The position numbers and the translations under genes were made by a program. Positions 1-6,894 of a stretch of DNA of 7,652 nt are shown piece by piece. The stretch spans positions 1 through 7,652 of the forward strand of contig PWUP01000213.1 in the NCBI GenBank assembly GCA_003562535.1, in the 5' to 3' direction. A model generated the notes under the pieces. That model did no database searches. It had not been told where the DNA came from and worked only from the letters and a program-made list of their open reading frames with translations. The stretch's first letter is position 1. Each line of letters opens with the position of its first letter. Source of the stretch: Gammaproteobacteria bacterium (GTDB lineage: Bacteria; Pseudomonadota; Gammaproteobacteria; Competibacterales; Competibacteraceae).

Positions 1-84
1 CCTCTCTTGCTCGGGCATGAGTGATGGATGACCACCAGCGAGTCGCGTAACCCAGTGGAGCGCGAGCAGGGTTAAGGCATGCAT
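1..84 (-). CDS. possible 5' end of an unidentified gene, cut by the window edge
   Basis: On the minus strand an ATG at position 84 opens a frame of 28 codons that stays open to the window edge, beginning MHALTLLALH. A GGAG purine stretch lies about 12 bases upstream, a little far for an ideal ribosome binding site. The gene would lie 114 bases downstream of the ypjD stop, on the same strand. In many gammaproteobacteria ypjD is followed by a CorC/HlyC-type transporter gene, but the visible residues do not look like the start of that family and I do not recognise the protein. The frame is too short to distinguish a real gene from chance. Confidence 0.2.
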   Translation of the reverse strand, partial: MHALTLLALHWVTRLAGGHPSLMPEQER

Positions 85-198
85 ACGCAGACCCGTCTCC
101 ACGTTGAATCAGGATCACGTTGTGTAGTTGACTGCTATTTTGCCCATGCCTGTGGTAATGTCAAATGGCGGTATCTGGGGATAATATAGGCCACGATA

Positions 199-1017
199 CT
201 ACCCCCCATTGTGCAACAACAGCTCCAGCACGAATTTACTGCCGAAATAGGCCAACACCAACGTGGTAAATCCCGCCAAGGTCCAGCGCAGCGCCACTCG
301 ACCTCGCCAGCCGAACCGCCAGCGCCCCCACAATAAATTGCCAAATACTAACCAAGCGATCACTGACAGGGTGCTTTTATGGAACATGTGCTGGGCAAAC
401 ACATCCTCTAGGAAAATAAACCCCGTTAACATCCCAAAACTCAGCAACACAAAGCCGGCACCAATGAGCTGAAACAGCAGCGATTCCATCACCATCAGTG
501 GCGGCAGATTGCGTACAAACCCGCCGGGATTATGAGTGCGTAAGCGATAATCCTGCACCGTTAATAACAACGCCTGTATGGTTGCCAATGCCAACAGGGC
601 ATAAGCTAACAGCGAGAAAGTAATGTGCAGCTCCAAAGGCCAGCGTTCCATACCAGTAATGGTGCGATCCCCTGGGAAGAAAACACTCATGCCCACCGCA
701 AAGGCGGTAAAGGGCAGCACCACCACGCCTAGACCCTCAACCGAGCGAAAATAGGACATGATGATGAGCACCACGCAGACCACCCAGCTCATCAACGATA
801 ACGCATTAAAAAAACTTAAATTAATGCCTTCTGGCACTAAAATAGTGCCCCCAAGCAACTGAGTATGCACCAATACGGCGAGCGCTGCTACGATCAGCGG
901 CCCAGTTCGCCCCCATTTAGAGACCGTATCGGTGCGGCGCAGCAACTGCCGTAGCAACAATCCGCTGGCTATGGCATACAGCACAATAGCCAACCCACCG
1001 AGTACAATGCTATACAT
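199..1017 (-). CDS. ypjD: YpjD/CcsA-family cytochrome c assembly inner-membrane protein
   Basis: The 272-residue product is almost entirely hydrophobic, with about eight membrane segments (roughly residues 2-22, 40-58, 69-89, 95-113, 130-153, 180-204, 215-230 and 245-265). Conserved-looking histidines occur at H51, H131 (in PLELHITFSLLAYALLA) and H213 (in MFHKSTLSVIAWLVFG). The C-terminal block RWRFGWRGR followed by RWTLAGF and YFGSKFVLELLL is typical of the gammaproteobacterial YpjD group of the CcsA/CcmC-like haem-handling superfamily. The expected role is in cytochrome c biogenesis or haem handling at the inner membrane; the exact function in this subgroup is poorly defined. I chose the ATG at 1017. 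An in-frame GTG at 1065 would add 16 residues (MPLSTLGFLKRHVLKT) not seen in the family. The gene is divergent from nadE; in many relatives its divergent neighbour is ffh instead. No strong terminator is visible after the TAG stop. Confidence 0.85.
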   Translation of the reverse strand: MYSIVLGGLAIVLYAIASGLLLRQLLRRTDTVSKWGRTGPLIVAALAVLVHTQLLGGTILVPEGINLSFFNALSLMSWVVCVVLIIMSYFRSVEGLGVVVLPFTAFAVGMSVFFPGDRTITGMERWPLELHITFSLLAYALLALATIQALLLTVQDYRLRTHNPGGFVRNLPPLMVMESLLFQLIGAGFVLLSFGMLTGFIFLEDVFAQHMFHKSTLSVIAWLVFGNLLWGRWRFGWRGRVALRWTLAGFTTLVLAYFGSKFVLELLLHNGG

Positions 1018-1117
1018 AGTTTTCAACACATGTCGTTTTAAGAAACCAAGTGTTGATAATGGCACAGATCACGCTTACCTTGAAGCATTACCCACTCACA
1101 AACGACTGTAATTTGCT
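1018..1117. promoter_or_regulatory. divergent ypjD/nadE intergenic region, probable promoters
   Basis: Both flanking genes read away from this 100-bp stretch, so each promoter should lie here. For nadE, GATAAT at 1055-1060 is a fair -10 element, but no good -35 lies 17 bases upstream. For ypjD, the minus strand shows TTCAAG and CATTAT separated by 17 bases, a weak match. Neither gene has a clear Shine-Dalgarno sequence; the bases just before the nadE ATG (gactgtaatttgct) are not purine-rich. These element assignments are guesses by eye; only the divergent arrangement is firm. Confidence 0.35.
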
Positions 1118-3169
1118 ATGTCTGATTTCTACTCGCTGTATCATCACGGCCTGATTCGAACCGCTATCGGCATTCCCGCACTCAAAGTGGCCGACCCCTT
1201 ATACAATGCGGCTGAGACCCTGACGCTCGCTCGCCAAGCCCATGAGCACCGCGCCGCCTTGATATTATTTCCCGAACTAGGGCTATCAGCCTATTCTAAC
1301 GAAGATTTATTTCACCAAGATGTGCTGTTAGACACCAGCTTAACGGCCTTAGCCAGCGTGCTGGATGGCAGTCGGCCCTTATCACCGGTAATCGTCGTCG
1401 GTTTACCGCTGCGCATTGATCAGCGCCTATTCAACTGTGCTGTGGTGATGCAACGAGGGCGCATTTTAGGGGTTGTGCCCAAAAGCTACCTGCCCTGCTA
1501 CCGCGAGTTTTATGAAAAACGCCAATTCAGTGCCGCTCGCGGTGCAGTCAGTGACTGCATCACTCTACTGGAGCAGACCGTACCCTTCGGTACCGACATG
1601 CTGTTTTGCTCAGATAATCTACCGAATTTTGTGCTGGCGGTGGAAATTTGTGAAGATGTCTGGACTCCCATCCCGCCGAGCACTTGGGCCGCCTTAGCCG
1701 GAGCGACGGTGATTGCCAATCTCTCGGCCAGTAATATCACGGTCGGCAAAGCAGCACAGCGGCGGCAAACCTGTGCCGCCCACTCTGCCCGGTGTATCGC
1801 GGCGTATCTATACTCCGCCGCCGGTCCTGGCGAATCGACCACCGATATGGCTTGGGACGGCCATGCCATGATTTACGAACACGCTGAATTGCTGGCTGAG
1901 TCGGAACGGTTCGCCAACGGCCCGCAATTGCTGTACGCGGATGTGGATTTAGAGCGTTTGGTGCAAGAACGCAGCCGCCAAACCAGTTTTGCCGATAGCG
2001 GCGCAGATTACCGCGAGCGCTTACTCAAGATGCACCGAGTCCTGTTCAAAACCGATATCCCGTCGCGCCCTGTGTGGTTAGAACGTACGATCGAACGGTT
2101 TCCCTTTGTGCCTGACGATCTCGGCCAACGGGATCAACACTGTTTTGAAACCTATAATATTCAAGTCCACGGCCTATTAAAGCGCTTACACCACTCGGGC
2201 ATTGAAAAAGTGGTTATCGGAGTATCGGGTGGGCTGGATTCCACCCAAGCTTTGATTGTAGCGGCGCGCACTATGGATCGTCTGGGTCTGCCGCGTAGCC
2301 ACATTTTGGGTTATACCCTGCCCGGTTTTGCCACCAGCGAACGCACACGCCGCAACGCCCATGCTTTGATGCAGGCGCTAGGGGTCAGTGCTGCGGAAAT
2401 CGATATCCGTCCGGCCTGTCGGCAAATGCTCCAAGATATCGGTCATCCGTTCACCGAAGGCCAGCCGGTCTACGACATTACCTTTGAAAATGTGCAAGCG
2501 GGGCAGCGCACCTCTCATTTGTTTCGACTGGCTAATCAGCATCAGGCTTTGGTGTTGGGAACCGGGGATCTCAGTGAGCTGGCCTTGGGTTGGACGACTT
2601 ACGGGGTGGGCGATCATATGTCCCATTACAATGTGAATGCCTCTTTGCCTAAAACCTTGATTCAATATTTGCTGCGCTGGGTAATCAGTAGCCAGCAGTT
2701 TGACGCCGCAACCCATGAGGTGCTGCAGTCGATTATCGATACGGAGATTTCACCGGAACTGGTGCCGGGCGCGGACGCCGACCAACCGGCGCAACGCACC
2801 GAGTCACAGATTGGCCCCTATGCCTTGCAGGATTTTAATTTGTACTACATGACGCGCTTTGGCTTTAGACCCAGCAAAGTGGCGTTTCTAGCGTTACACG
2901 CTTGGGGCGATCGGGCTAACGGCCGTTGGCCGGATGATTTACCGCTGGAGCAGCGTCCCGAATACGATTTGGCGACGATTCGCCATTGGTTGGAAGTGTT
3001 TATCCAGCGATTTTTTCAAACCAGTCAGTTTAAACGCACCTGTGTGCCCAACAGTCCCAAAGTCAGTTCTGGCGGCTGTTTATCGCCTCGCAGTGATTGG
3101 CGAGCGCCCAGTGATGCCGAAGCCCGTGCCTGGTTAGAGGAACTGCGCAGCCATGTACCTACGGACTGA
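1118..3169 (+). CDS. nadE: glutamine-dependent NAD+ synthetase (long, two-domain type)
   Basis: The product makes NAD+ from nicotinic acid adenine dinucleotide with ATP, using ammonia released from glutamine; this is the last step of NAD biosynthesis, in the cytoplasm. The 683 residues match the length of the long form known from Mycobacterium tuberculosis (about 680). The N-terminal nitrilase-fold glutaminase domain (about 10-300) carries the expected triad: E53 in FPELGLSAYS, K122 in VVPKSYLP and C178 in VEICEDVW. The C-terminal synthetase domain (about 345-640) has the ATP pyrophosphatase P-loop SGGLDST at 370-376 and GTGDLSELALGW at 481-492. The start MSDFYSLYHHGLIR aligns by eye with the family N-terminus, supporting the first ATG. 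The gene is intact. Its stop lies only 12 bases before an integron attC site, so the cassette array abuts it directly and any original terminator has been displaced or replaced. Confidence 0.96.
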   Translation: MSDFYSLYHHGLIRTAIGIPALKVADPLYNAAETLTLARQAHEHRAALILFPELGLSAYSNEDLFHQDVLLDTSLTALASVLDGSRPLSPVIVVGLPLRIDQRLFNCAVVMQRGRILGVVPKSYLPCYREFYEKRQFSAARGAVSDCITLLEQTVPFGTDMLFCSDNLPNFVLAVEICEDVWTPIPPSTWAALAGATVIANLSASNITVGKAAQRRQTCAAHSARCIAAYLYSAAGPGESTTDMAWDGHAMIYEHAELLAESERFANGPQLLYADVDLERLVQERSRQTSFADSGADYRERLLKMHRVLFKTDIPSRPVWLERTIERFPFVPDDLGQRDQHCFETYNIQVHGLLKRLHHSGIEKVVIGVSGGLDSTQALIVAARTMDRLGLPRSHILGYTLPGFATSERTRRNAHALMQALGVSAAEIDIRPACRQMLQDIGHPFTEGQPVYDITFENVQAGQRTSHLFRLANQHQALVLGTGDLSELALGWTTYGVGDHMSHYNVNASLPKTLIQYLLRWVISSQQFDAATHEVLQSIIDTEISPELVPGADADQPAQRTESQIGPYALQDFNLYYMTRFGFRPSKVAFLALHAWGDRANGRWPDDLPLEQRPEYDLATIRHWLEVFIQRFFQTSQFKRTCVPNSPKVSSGGCLSPRSDWRAPSDAEARAWLEELRSHVPTD

Positions 3170-3181
3170 GGAATCATCGTC

Positions 3182-3247
3182 CGCCAAAGCTCACCGGCGG
3201 CAATGGAGTGCAGCGTAATTGCCGTCTGGTGCAGCGCCTTGTTGGGT
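3182..3247 (-). repeat. attC recombination site 4, end of the RecQ-PRTase/DprA cassette
   Basis: Read on the minus strand, the site opens with ACCCAAC (3241-3247), a perfect RYYYAAC R'' core. It continues AAGGCGCTGCACC and folds back on itself. GCTGCACCAGACGGCAAT pairs with ATTGCCGCCGGTGAGC, with an unpaired G and A on one arm, as expected for the extrahelical bases of integron attC sites. A short hairpin loop (TACGCTGCACTCC) joins the arms. The distal R' core should be GTTRRRY but the sequence runs GGCG then GACGAT, so only the leading G is kept. This fits the outer end of an array, where the rest of the heptamer belongs to the flanking chromosome, although the flank does not start with the usual T or A. 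The dprA-like frame reads through most of the site. The stem may also act as a stop for convergent transcription from nadE. Confidence 0.85.
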
Positions 3248-4531
3248 CATATTATCGTGAATTGCTACATAGCGTACAGGGCGGAACAGTTTTCTCGCAT
3301 GACCGTCTTCAACTATTTTCTTCAGCCACGCATCAAGCTGTTTTTTGTTTACCTCCAGTGATTCTGCTAGTTCACTAGGAGTTAAGGGGCTACCTAATTT
3401 TGTTAAAATAACCGGCAACACGGCTTCATATATTGAGGCAGGCAATTCACGTTTTTGATCTACGGGTTTGCCTATTAATTGTAGCTCGTCTTTGTGATCA
3501 CCAGCTGGTAAAGGTTCCTCGGCTGAACAAGGCTCGTGACTCGTCTGCAAATCAAAAAGATCAGGTTCCTTTTCAAGTCGGTTGTTCTGTGATTTAGAAA
3601 CTAAGTCATTTAAATGCTGTACAAAGTTATTTTTATCAATTGAGTCGGGCCATGATATTGCTCCAAGATCAAGTAGCTTCCTGTTTCCTGTTGGTACAAC
3701 ATTTCCAGTCCGCACAAAGACGGGCAGTGCGTTTTCCCGCTTGAGTTCTTCTTCTGCACCAGCCCATGTTCCGCCTTTTTTGTACTCTGCGCTGACGACC
3801 AGGCCGTAATCCGACATGGCATAGATCAGCTTGTTTCTTCCCATGGCTGTTCCCACGGTAAAGCAGGCATTTGGATGGTAAGGAGAGAGCAACAACAGAC
3901 GTCCAGCGGCAATCGCATGGCGAGCGCTACGCTCGACGGTTTTCTTTAAGAGGTTCTCGGCAAGAATACCTATGGTAACGCCACCGGCCTCAAGCGCCGC
4001 GCTCATGGAAATCTGATCAACCCCCCGAGCGCCTCCGGAAATAACCGGCATACGATTATACGCACAGAGTTCAGCGACTTGTCGCGTAAAAGTTTCGCCG
4101 GCCTGATCCACATTACGAGAACCCACGATGCCCATTCCACCACCGCTTAAAAGGGAACGGTTCCCTGCACCGAACAACAATGGTGGAGCCTTATCTTTAA
4201 GATGCTTTTTATAACGAGCCGGATAATCGACATCGCTTCGACTGATAATCCAGATGCCATTACGCTGCCATTCTTCTACAGCGAAGCCAAGCTGAACACC
4301 ACGACCAAGCAGTAATTCCAACCGTTGCTTATCGATACCTGAGCCCATGGAGGCTTCGGAAACATTTTCTTTTTGTAGCAAATCACCGGGGCGCATTTTC
4401 ACCTCGATAAGCCAGCGAACAAGCGATGAGTATTCTGTCAACGACAGCGGCTTTTCTGAGTGATCTTTTCCAAAAACACCACAGAGCAGAATTATCGCTT
4501 TTGTATCTTCTGTTAAAAAGTCGTTCATCAT
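3191..4531 (-). CDS. DprA/Smf-family protein, partner of the RecQ-PRTase (ShosA-like)
   Basis: The 446-residue protein has a DprA-type Rossmann core at about residues 95-300: GIVGSRN at 134-140, SGGARGVDQ at 165-173, and GGTWAGAEEEL at 253-263, where DprA proteins have their GGxxxT-like strand. Housekeeping DprA binds single-stranded DNA and loads RecA. A winged-helix-like C-terminal domain follows at about 365-425 (SPLTPSELAESLEVNKKQL). The 90-residue N-terminal region has no motif I recognise. The start is set by the junction: the RecQ stop and this ATG share a base (TGATG), a second ATG follows at once, and AAGGA lies 7 bases upstream. A longer reading from 4627 would lie wholly inside recQ. 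The last 18 residues (429-446) are encoded by the attC site, a cassette-specific tail. Tight coupling to a PRTase gene suggests a role as antitoxin or sensor in a ShosTA-like defence system rather than in transformation; that role is inferred. Confidence 0.88.
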   Translation of the reverse strand: MMNDFLTEDTKAIILLCGVFGKDHSEKPLSLTEYSSLVRWLIEVKMRPGDLLQKENVSEASMGSGIDKQRLELLLGRGVQLGFAVEEWQRNGIWIISRSDVDYPARYKKHLKDKAPPLLFGAGNRSLLSGGGMGIVGSRNVDQAGETFTRQVAELCAYNRMPVISGGARGVDQISMSAALEAGGVTIGILAENLLKKTVERSARHAIAAGRLLLLSPYHPNACFTVGTAMGRNKLIYAMSDYGLVVSAEYKKGGTWAGAEEELKRENALPVFVRTGNVVPTGNRKLLDLGAISWPDSIDKNNFVQHLNDLVSKSQNNRLEKEPDLFDLQTSHEPCSAEEPLPAGDHKDELQLIGKPVDQKRELPASIYEAVLPVILTKLGSPLTPSELAESLEVNKKQLDAWLKKIVEDGHARKLFRPVRYVAIHDNMTQQGAAPDGNYAALHCRR

Positions 4532-6639
4532 CAGTCCATCCTTGGCGAGTTTAAGGCTAATGCCATTGGATATACGGCGGAACAACCCACTTGACGCAAC
4601 AAGGCCGATGCCACGGTGACAGTCCACCCAGAATTGATCATGTCATCGACTAACAGGCACGGCTGATAGCCCTTGGGTTCCAAGTTTACATTGAATACAC
4701 CATCTAGGTTTCTGACCTGCTGGAAGCTGTTTTCCATAAATTTTTGCTGACTATTAGCGCGTACCTTTTCAATGCACGGCACAAAGGGCAATCCGAGTGC
4801 GGTTGCCAGCCTTGCGGCAAAATCGGGCACAAGCTCAGGGTGGTTCAGTGATGGGATGCAGGTTACCCACTGGGGTGCAGGATCGGGAGACCATGCCTGC
4901 AGCATCTCTACACAGGCCTTTACCAGTTCATCGGCAAATCGATTGGTCTGGTATTTACCATGTGCCACCAACTGCCCCCAACCGGCGTCACGCCAAAGAC
5001 TTAATGCACGACCTTCCTCGGCCAGTTGTTTCTGAGGAATTCGATATCCACTCAATGGTGATTGAGTAAACATATTTGAGGCTGGCCACTGCTTTCTCGG
5101 TGGCAGCGACTGATAACTTCTGCGAAGGAAAAGCCCAGCCCGGTTGGCTAAATCGTTGTCATACGCTTCATCCAACAGCAACGAGGGGTTACAGCTTCGG
5201 CATTGCCCACAAGCTGCTGGAGACGGATCGTCCAGAGCAGACTGTAAAAAGGCCATCAGGCAACCAGTGTGCTCCATATAGTCACGCATCTGCTGTTGCT
5301 CTGTCCGTCGTATATCGGTGATGGCATTTACATAGGTCTGATTTACCTGATAAGCAGCAGCGGTTGCCGTGACCTGCCATTTTGAACTGATCTTTATAAT
5401 CGGCGATGGAGATTCGACGGTTAAAAACTTAATAGTTTTATCAATCTGATTCTTCCGCAGATTTAAAACATGCTGCATCTCCGGGATGGAAAGTCCGTTG
5501 TTGGATTCATCCAGCACCCTGAGAATCCCGGTAATGTGCTGCTGGGGTGGGAAAGCATTCCGTATAAAGAAATCAGCAATATGGTCATCCTCTTCACCAC
5601 AAAGCAAAATGCCATAAGCTTCATCGACAGCACGTCCTGCTCGGCCAACCTGCTGATAATAATGAACCACTGATGCCGGGCGTTGAAAGTGAATGACAAA
5701 CCCAAGGTCTGGTTTATCAAAACCCATTCCAAGGGCAACAGTCGCCACCAGCACCTTGATTTCATTATTCAGGAGCTCTTGTTCCAGTTCCTCTTTGACT
5801 GAGTTTCCATCACCTCGGTTTGATATGCCCGCATGATAAGCCTTCGCATCAATGCGGTTAATCTGGAGCCATGCGGTTACCCGCTCAGCATCGCGTTGGG
5901 TGAGCGTATAAACAATTCCGCTTCCGGGAAGAGTTGGGATGATTTGTGCCAACCATGCCATCCGGGCTGCGGGGCTGGGCATATTGATATTCTGGAGTTT
6001 TAGGCTCTTGCGAACCAACGACCCTCTTTGGAGAATGATATTCTGACCAAGCTGCGATTTAACATCGTTTACAACCCGGTCATTTGCAGTGGCCGTGGTT
6101 GCCAAAACAGGCACGTTAGATGGGATAGCCTGAAGAACTCGCACAATCCGACGATAATCCGGTCGAAAATCATGCCCCCAGTCTGATATACAATGGGCTT
6201 CATCGATAACAAACAGGCCGATGTTGTTGGCCATATTTGCCAGAACATTTTGGCGGAAATCGTCATTTGCCAATCGCTCCGGTGAGATTAAAAGGACATC
6301 CACCTGATTTGACGCCAGTTCGCTCTGGATCTGTTCCCACTCATCATTGTTGGTACTGTTGATGGTGCGGCCTGTTATGCCAATTCGTTGTGTGGCCTCA
6401 AGCTGGTTCCGCATTAGCGACAATAAGGGAGAGATCAGAAGTGTCGGACCAGCACCTTGATCACGCAATAGTTTTGTGGCGAGGAAATAGACCATGCTTT
6501 TCCCCCAGCCTGTACGCTGTACAACAAGGACTCGGTTTCGATTTAAAATCTGTTCAATGCTATCCCATTGCCCATCACGAAAAGACGCGACTGGATTATT
6601 CAGCGCTTTTCTTAGGTAACTTAATGCGATTCTTTTCAT
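4531..6639 (-). CDS. RecQ-family helicase fused to a ComF-like phosphoribosyltransferase domain
   Basis: Starting at the ATG at 6639 the protein has 702 residues. The helicase part carries a RecQ-type Q motif (FRDGQ, 20-24), Walker A TGWGKS (43-48), Walker B DEAH (146-149), motif III TTATA (181-185) and motif VI QVGRAGR (330-336). Cysteines at 460, 477, 480 and 483 fit the RecQ zinc-binding subdomain. There is no HRDC domain. Instead, residues from about 530 to the end form a PRTase domain ending in the PRPP-binding signature LLVDDMINSGWT (662-673, acidic pair D665-D666), preceded by a ComF-like stretch QKFMENSFQQVRN. An in-frame TTG at 6666 was not preferred: it lies within the attC boundary and adds nine unlikely residues. 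The ribosome binding site is weak. The gene starts 22 bases inside the cassette and couples to the dprA-like gene by a TGATG overlap. It probably acts with that protein in phage or plasmid defence; the helicase and PRTase signatures are seen, the defence role is inferred. Confidence 0.9.
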   Translation of the reverse strand: MKRIALSYLRKALNNPVASFRDGQWDSIEQILNRNRVLVVQRTGWGKSMVYFLATKLLRDQGAGPTLLISPLLSLMRNQLEATQRIGITGRTINSTNNDEWEQIQSELASNQVDVLLISPERLANDDFRQNVLANMANNIGLFVIDEAHCISDWGHDFRPDYRRIVRVLQAIPSNVPVLATTATANDRVVNDVKSQLGQNIILQRGSLVRKSLKLQNINMPSPAARMAWLAQIIPTLPGSGIVYTLTQRDAERVTAWLQINRIDAKAYHAGISNRGDGNSVKEELEQELLNNEIKVLVATVALGMGFDKPDLGFVIHFQRPASVVHYYQQVGRAGRAVDEAYGILLCGEEDDHIADFFIRNAFPPQQHITGILRVLDESNNGLSIPEMQHVLNLRKNQIDKTIKFLTVESPSPIIKISSKWQVTATAAAYQVNQTYVNAITDIRRTEQQQMRDYMEHTGCLMAFLQSALDDPSPAACGQCRSCNPSLLLDEAYDNDLANRAGLFLRRSYQSLPPRKQWPASNMFTQSPLSGYRIPQKQLAEEGRALSLWRDAGWGQLVAHGKYQTNRFADELVKACVEMLQAWSPDPAPQWVTCIPSLNHPELVPDFAARLATALGLPFVPCIEKVRANSQQKFMENSFQQVRNLDGVFNVNLEPKGYQPCLLVDDMINSGWTVTVASALLRQVGCSAVYPMALALNSPRMD

Positions 6640-6660
6640 TGCTAGCCCATATTTTTTGCA

Positions 6661-6696
6661 GCCCAACGAGTGTCCGAGTTTAGCGTGTTGTTATGC
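6661..6696 (-). repeat. shortened attC site 3 upstream of the RecQ-PRTase gene
   Basis: On the minus strand this 36-bp element starts with GCATAAC (R''-like, 6690-6696; position 3 deviates from RYYYAAC) and ends with GTTGGGC (perfect GTTRRRY R', 6661-6667). Between them lies GCTAAACTCGGAC, nearly the same as GCTTAACTCGGAC in attC site 1. The returning arm that should carry GTTAGCGC is missing, and the element is 39 bp shorter than site 1. Known attC sites are rarely under about 55 bp, so this is probably an internally deleted site that can no longer fold into the full recombination hairpin. Confidence 0.6.
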
Positions 6697-6736
6697 CTTG
6701 CTCTGCACCACTAAAATCATATTCATCTTTCATCAT
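6680..6736 (-). pseudogene. 5' remnant of a BrnA/CopG-like antitoxin gene
   Basis: Two adjacent ATGs (6736 and 6733) open a frame encoding MKDEYDFSGAEQG and then ITTR before a TAA. The first 13 residues resemble the strongly conserved N-terminus of BrnA/CopG-type antitoxins that accompany BrnT toxins. After the glycine the frame runs straight into the R'' core of the shortened attC, so the DNA-binding and toxin-neutralising parts are absent. The start overlaps the end of the BrnT-like remnant by 14 bases, the usual toxin-first order of brnTA operons. The family assignment rests on a short stretch recalled from memory. Confidence 0.5.
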
Positions 6737-6828
6737 GGATGCTTTCTTTGGTATGGTTTGCTTTCATTTTTACTCGCTCTATAACGTCTTGGTCTTTGAA
6801 TGTATGTACCACTAAGAGTACCTCTTCG
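6723..6828 (-). pseudogene. 3' remnant of a BrnT-like toxin gene
   Basis: Directly inside attC site 2 the minus strand reads, after a TAA created by the R' core, EEVLLVVHTFKDQDVIERVK and then MKANHTKESIHDER before a TGA at 6723. The LLVVHTF block followed by a charged tail resembles the last strand and helix of BrnT ribonuclease toxins (typically VVVHTFR, then IRIISARKA). All of the N-terminal part is missing. A GTG at 6812 with AAGAGG eight bases upstream could give a 29-residue peptide, but nothing suggests it is functional. The similarity is partial, since the usual ISARK motif is replaced by VKMKAN. Confidence 0.45.
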
Positions 6829-6888
6829 GCTTAACGCCGCGTACAAAGGCGCGAGCTTGCGGCGGCGAACTTGTACGCATGGTTATGT
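6829..6888 (-). repeat. attC recombination site 2, end of the HNH cassette
   Basis: On the minus strand the 60-bp site begins with ACATAAC (R''-like, one deviation) and ends with GTTAAGC (6829-6835), a perfect GTTRRRY R' core. Inside, GCGTACAA (6871-6878) and TTGTACGC (6839-6846) form a perfect 8-bp inverted repeat, the L''/L' arms, around a GC-rich centre that can extend the hairpin. Size, core heptamers and position seven bases after the HNH stop codon are all as expected for an integron cassette. Confidence 0.85.
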
Positions 6889-6894
6889 GTGATG

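Noticed and set aside
1510..1869. 119-codon minus-strand frame inside nadE
   Set aside because: It lies opposite the well-supported glutaminase domain and shows no family features; a by-product of GC-rich coding sequence.
4532..4627. Upstream extension of the DprA-like gene by 32 residues
   Set aside because: The added codons lie entirely within the helicase gene in another frame, and the ATG at 4531 has a stop-start overlap and an AAGGA sequence at proper distance.
6829..6888. Rho-independent terminator after the HNH gene
   Set aside because: The inverted repeat is strong but has no following T-run on the minus strand, and the flanking R''/R' heptamers identify it as attC.
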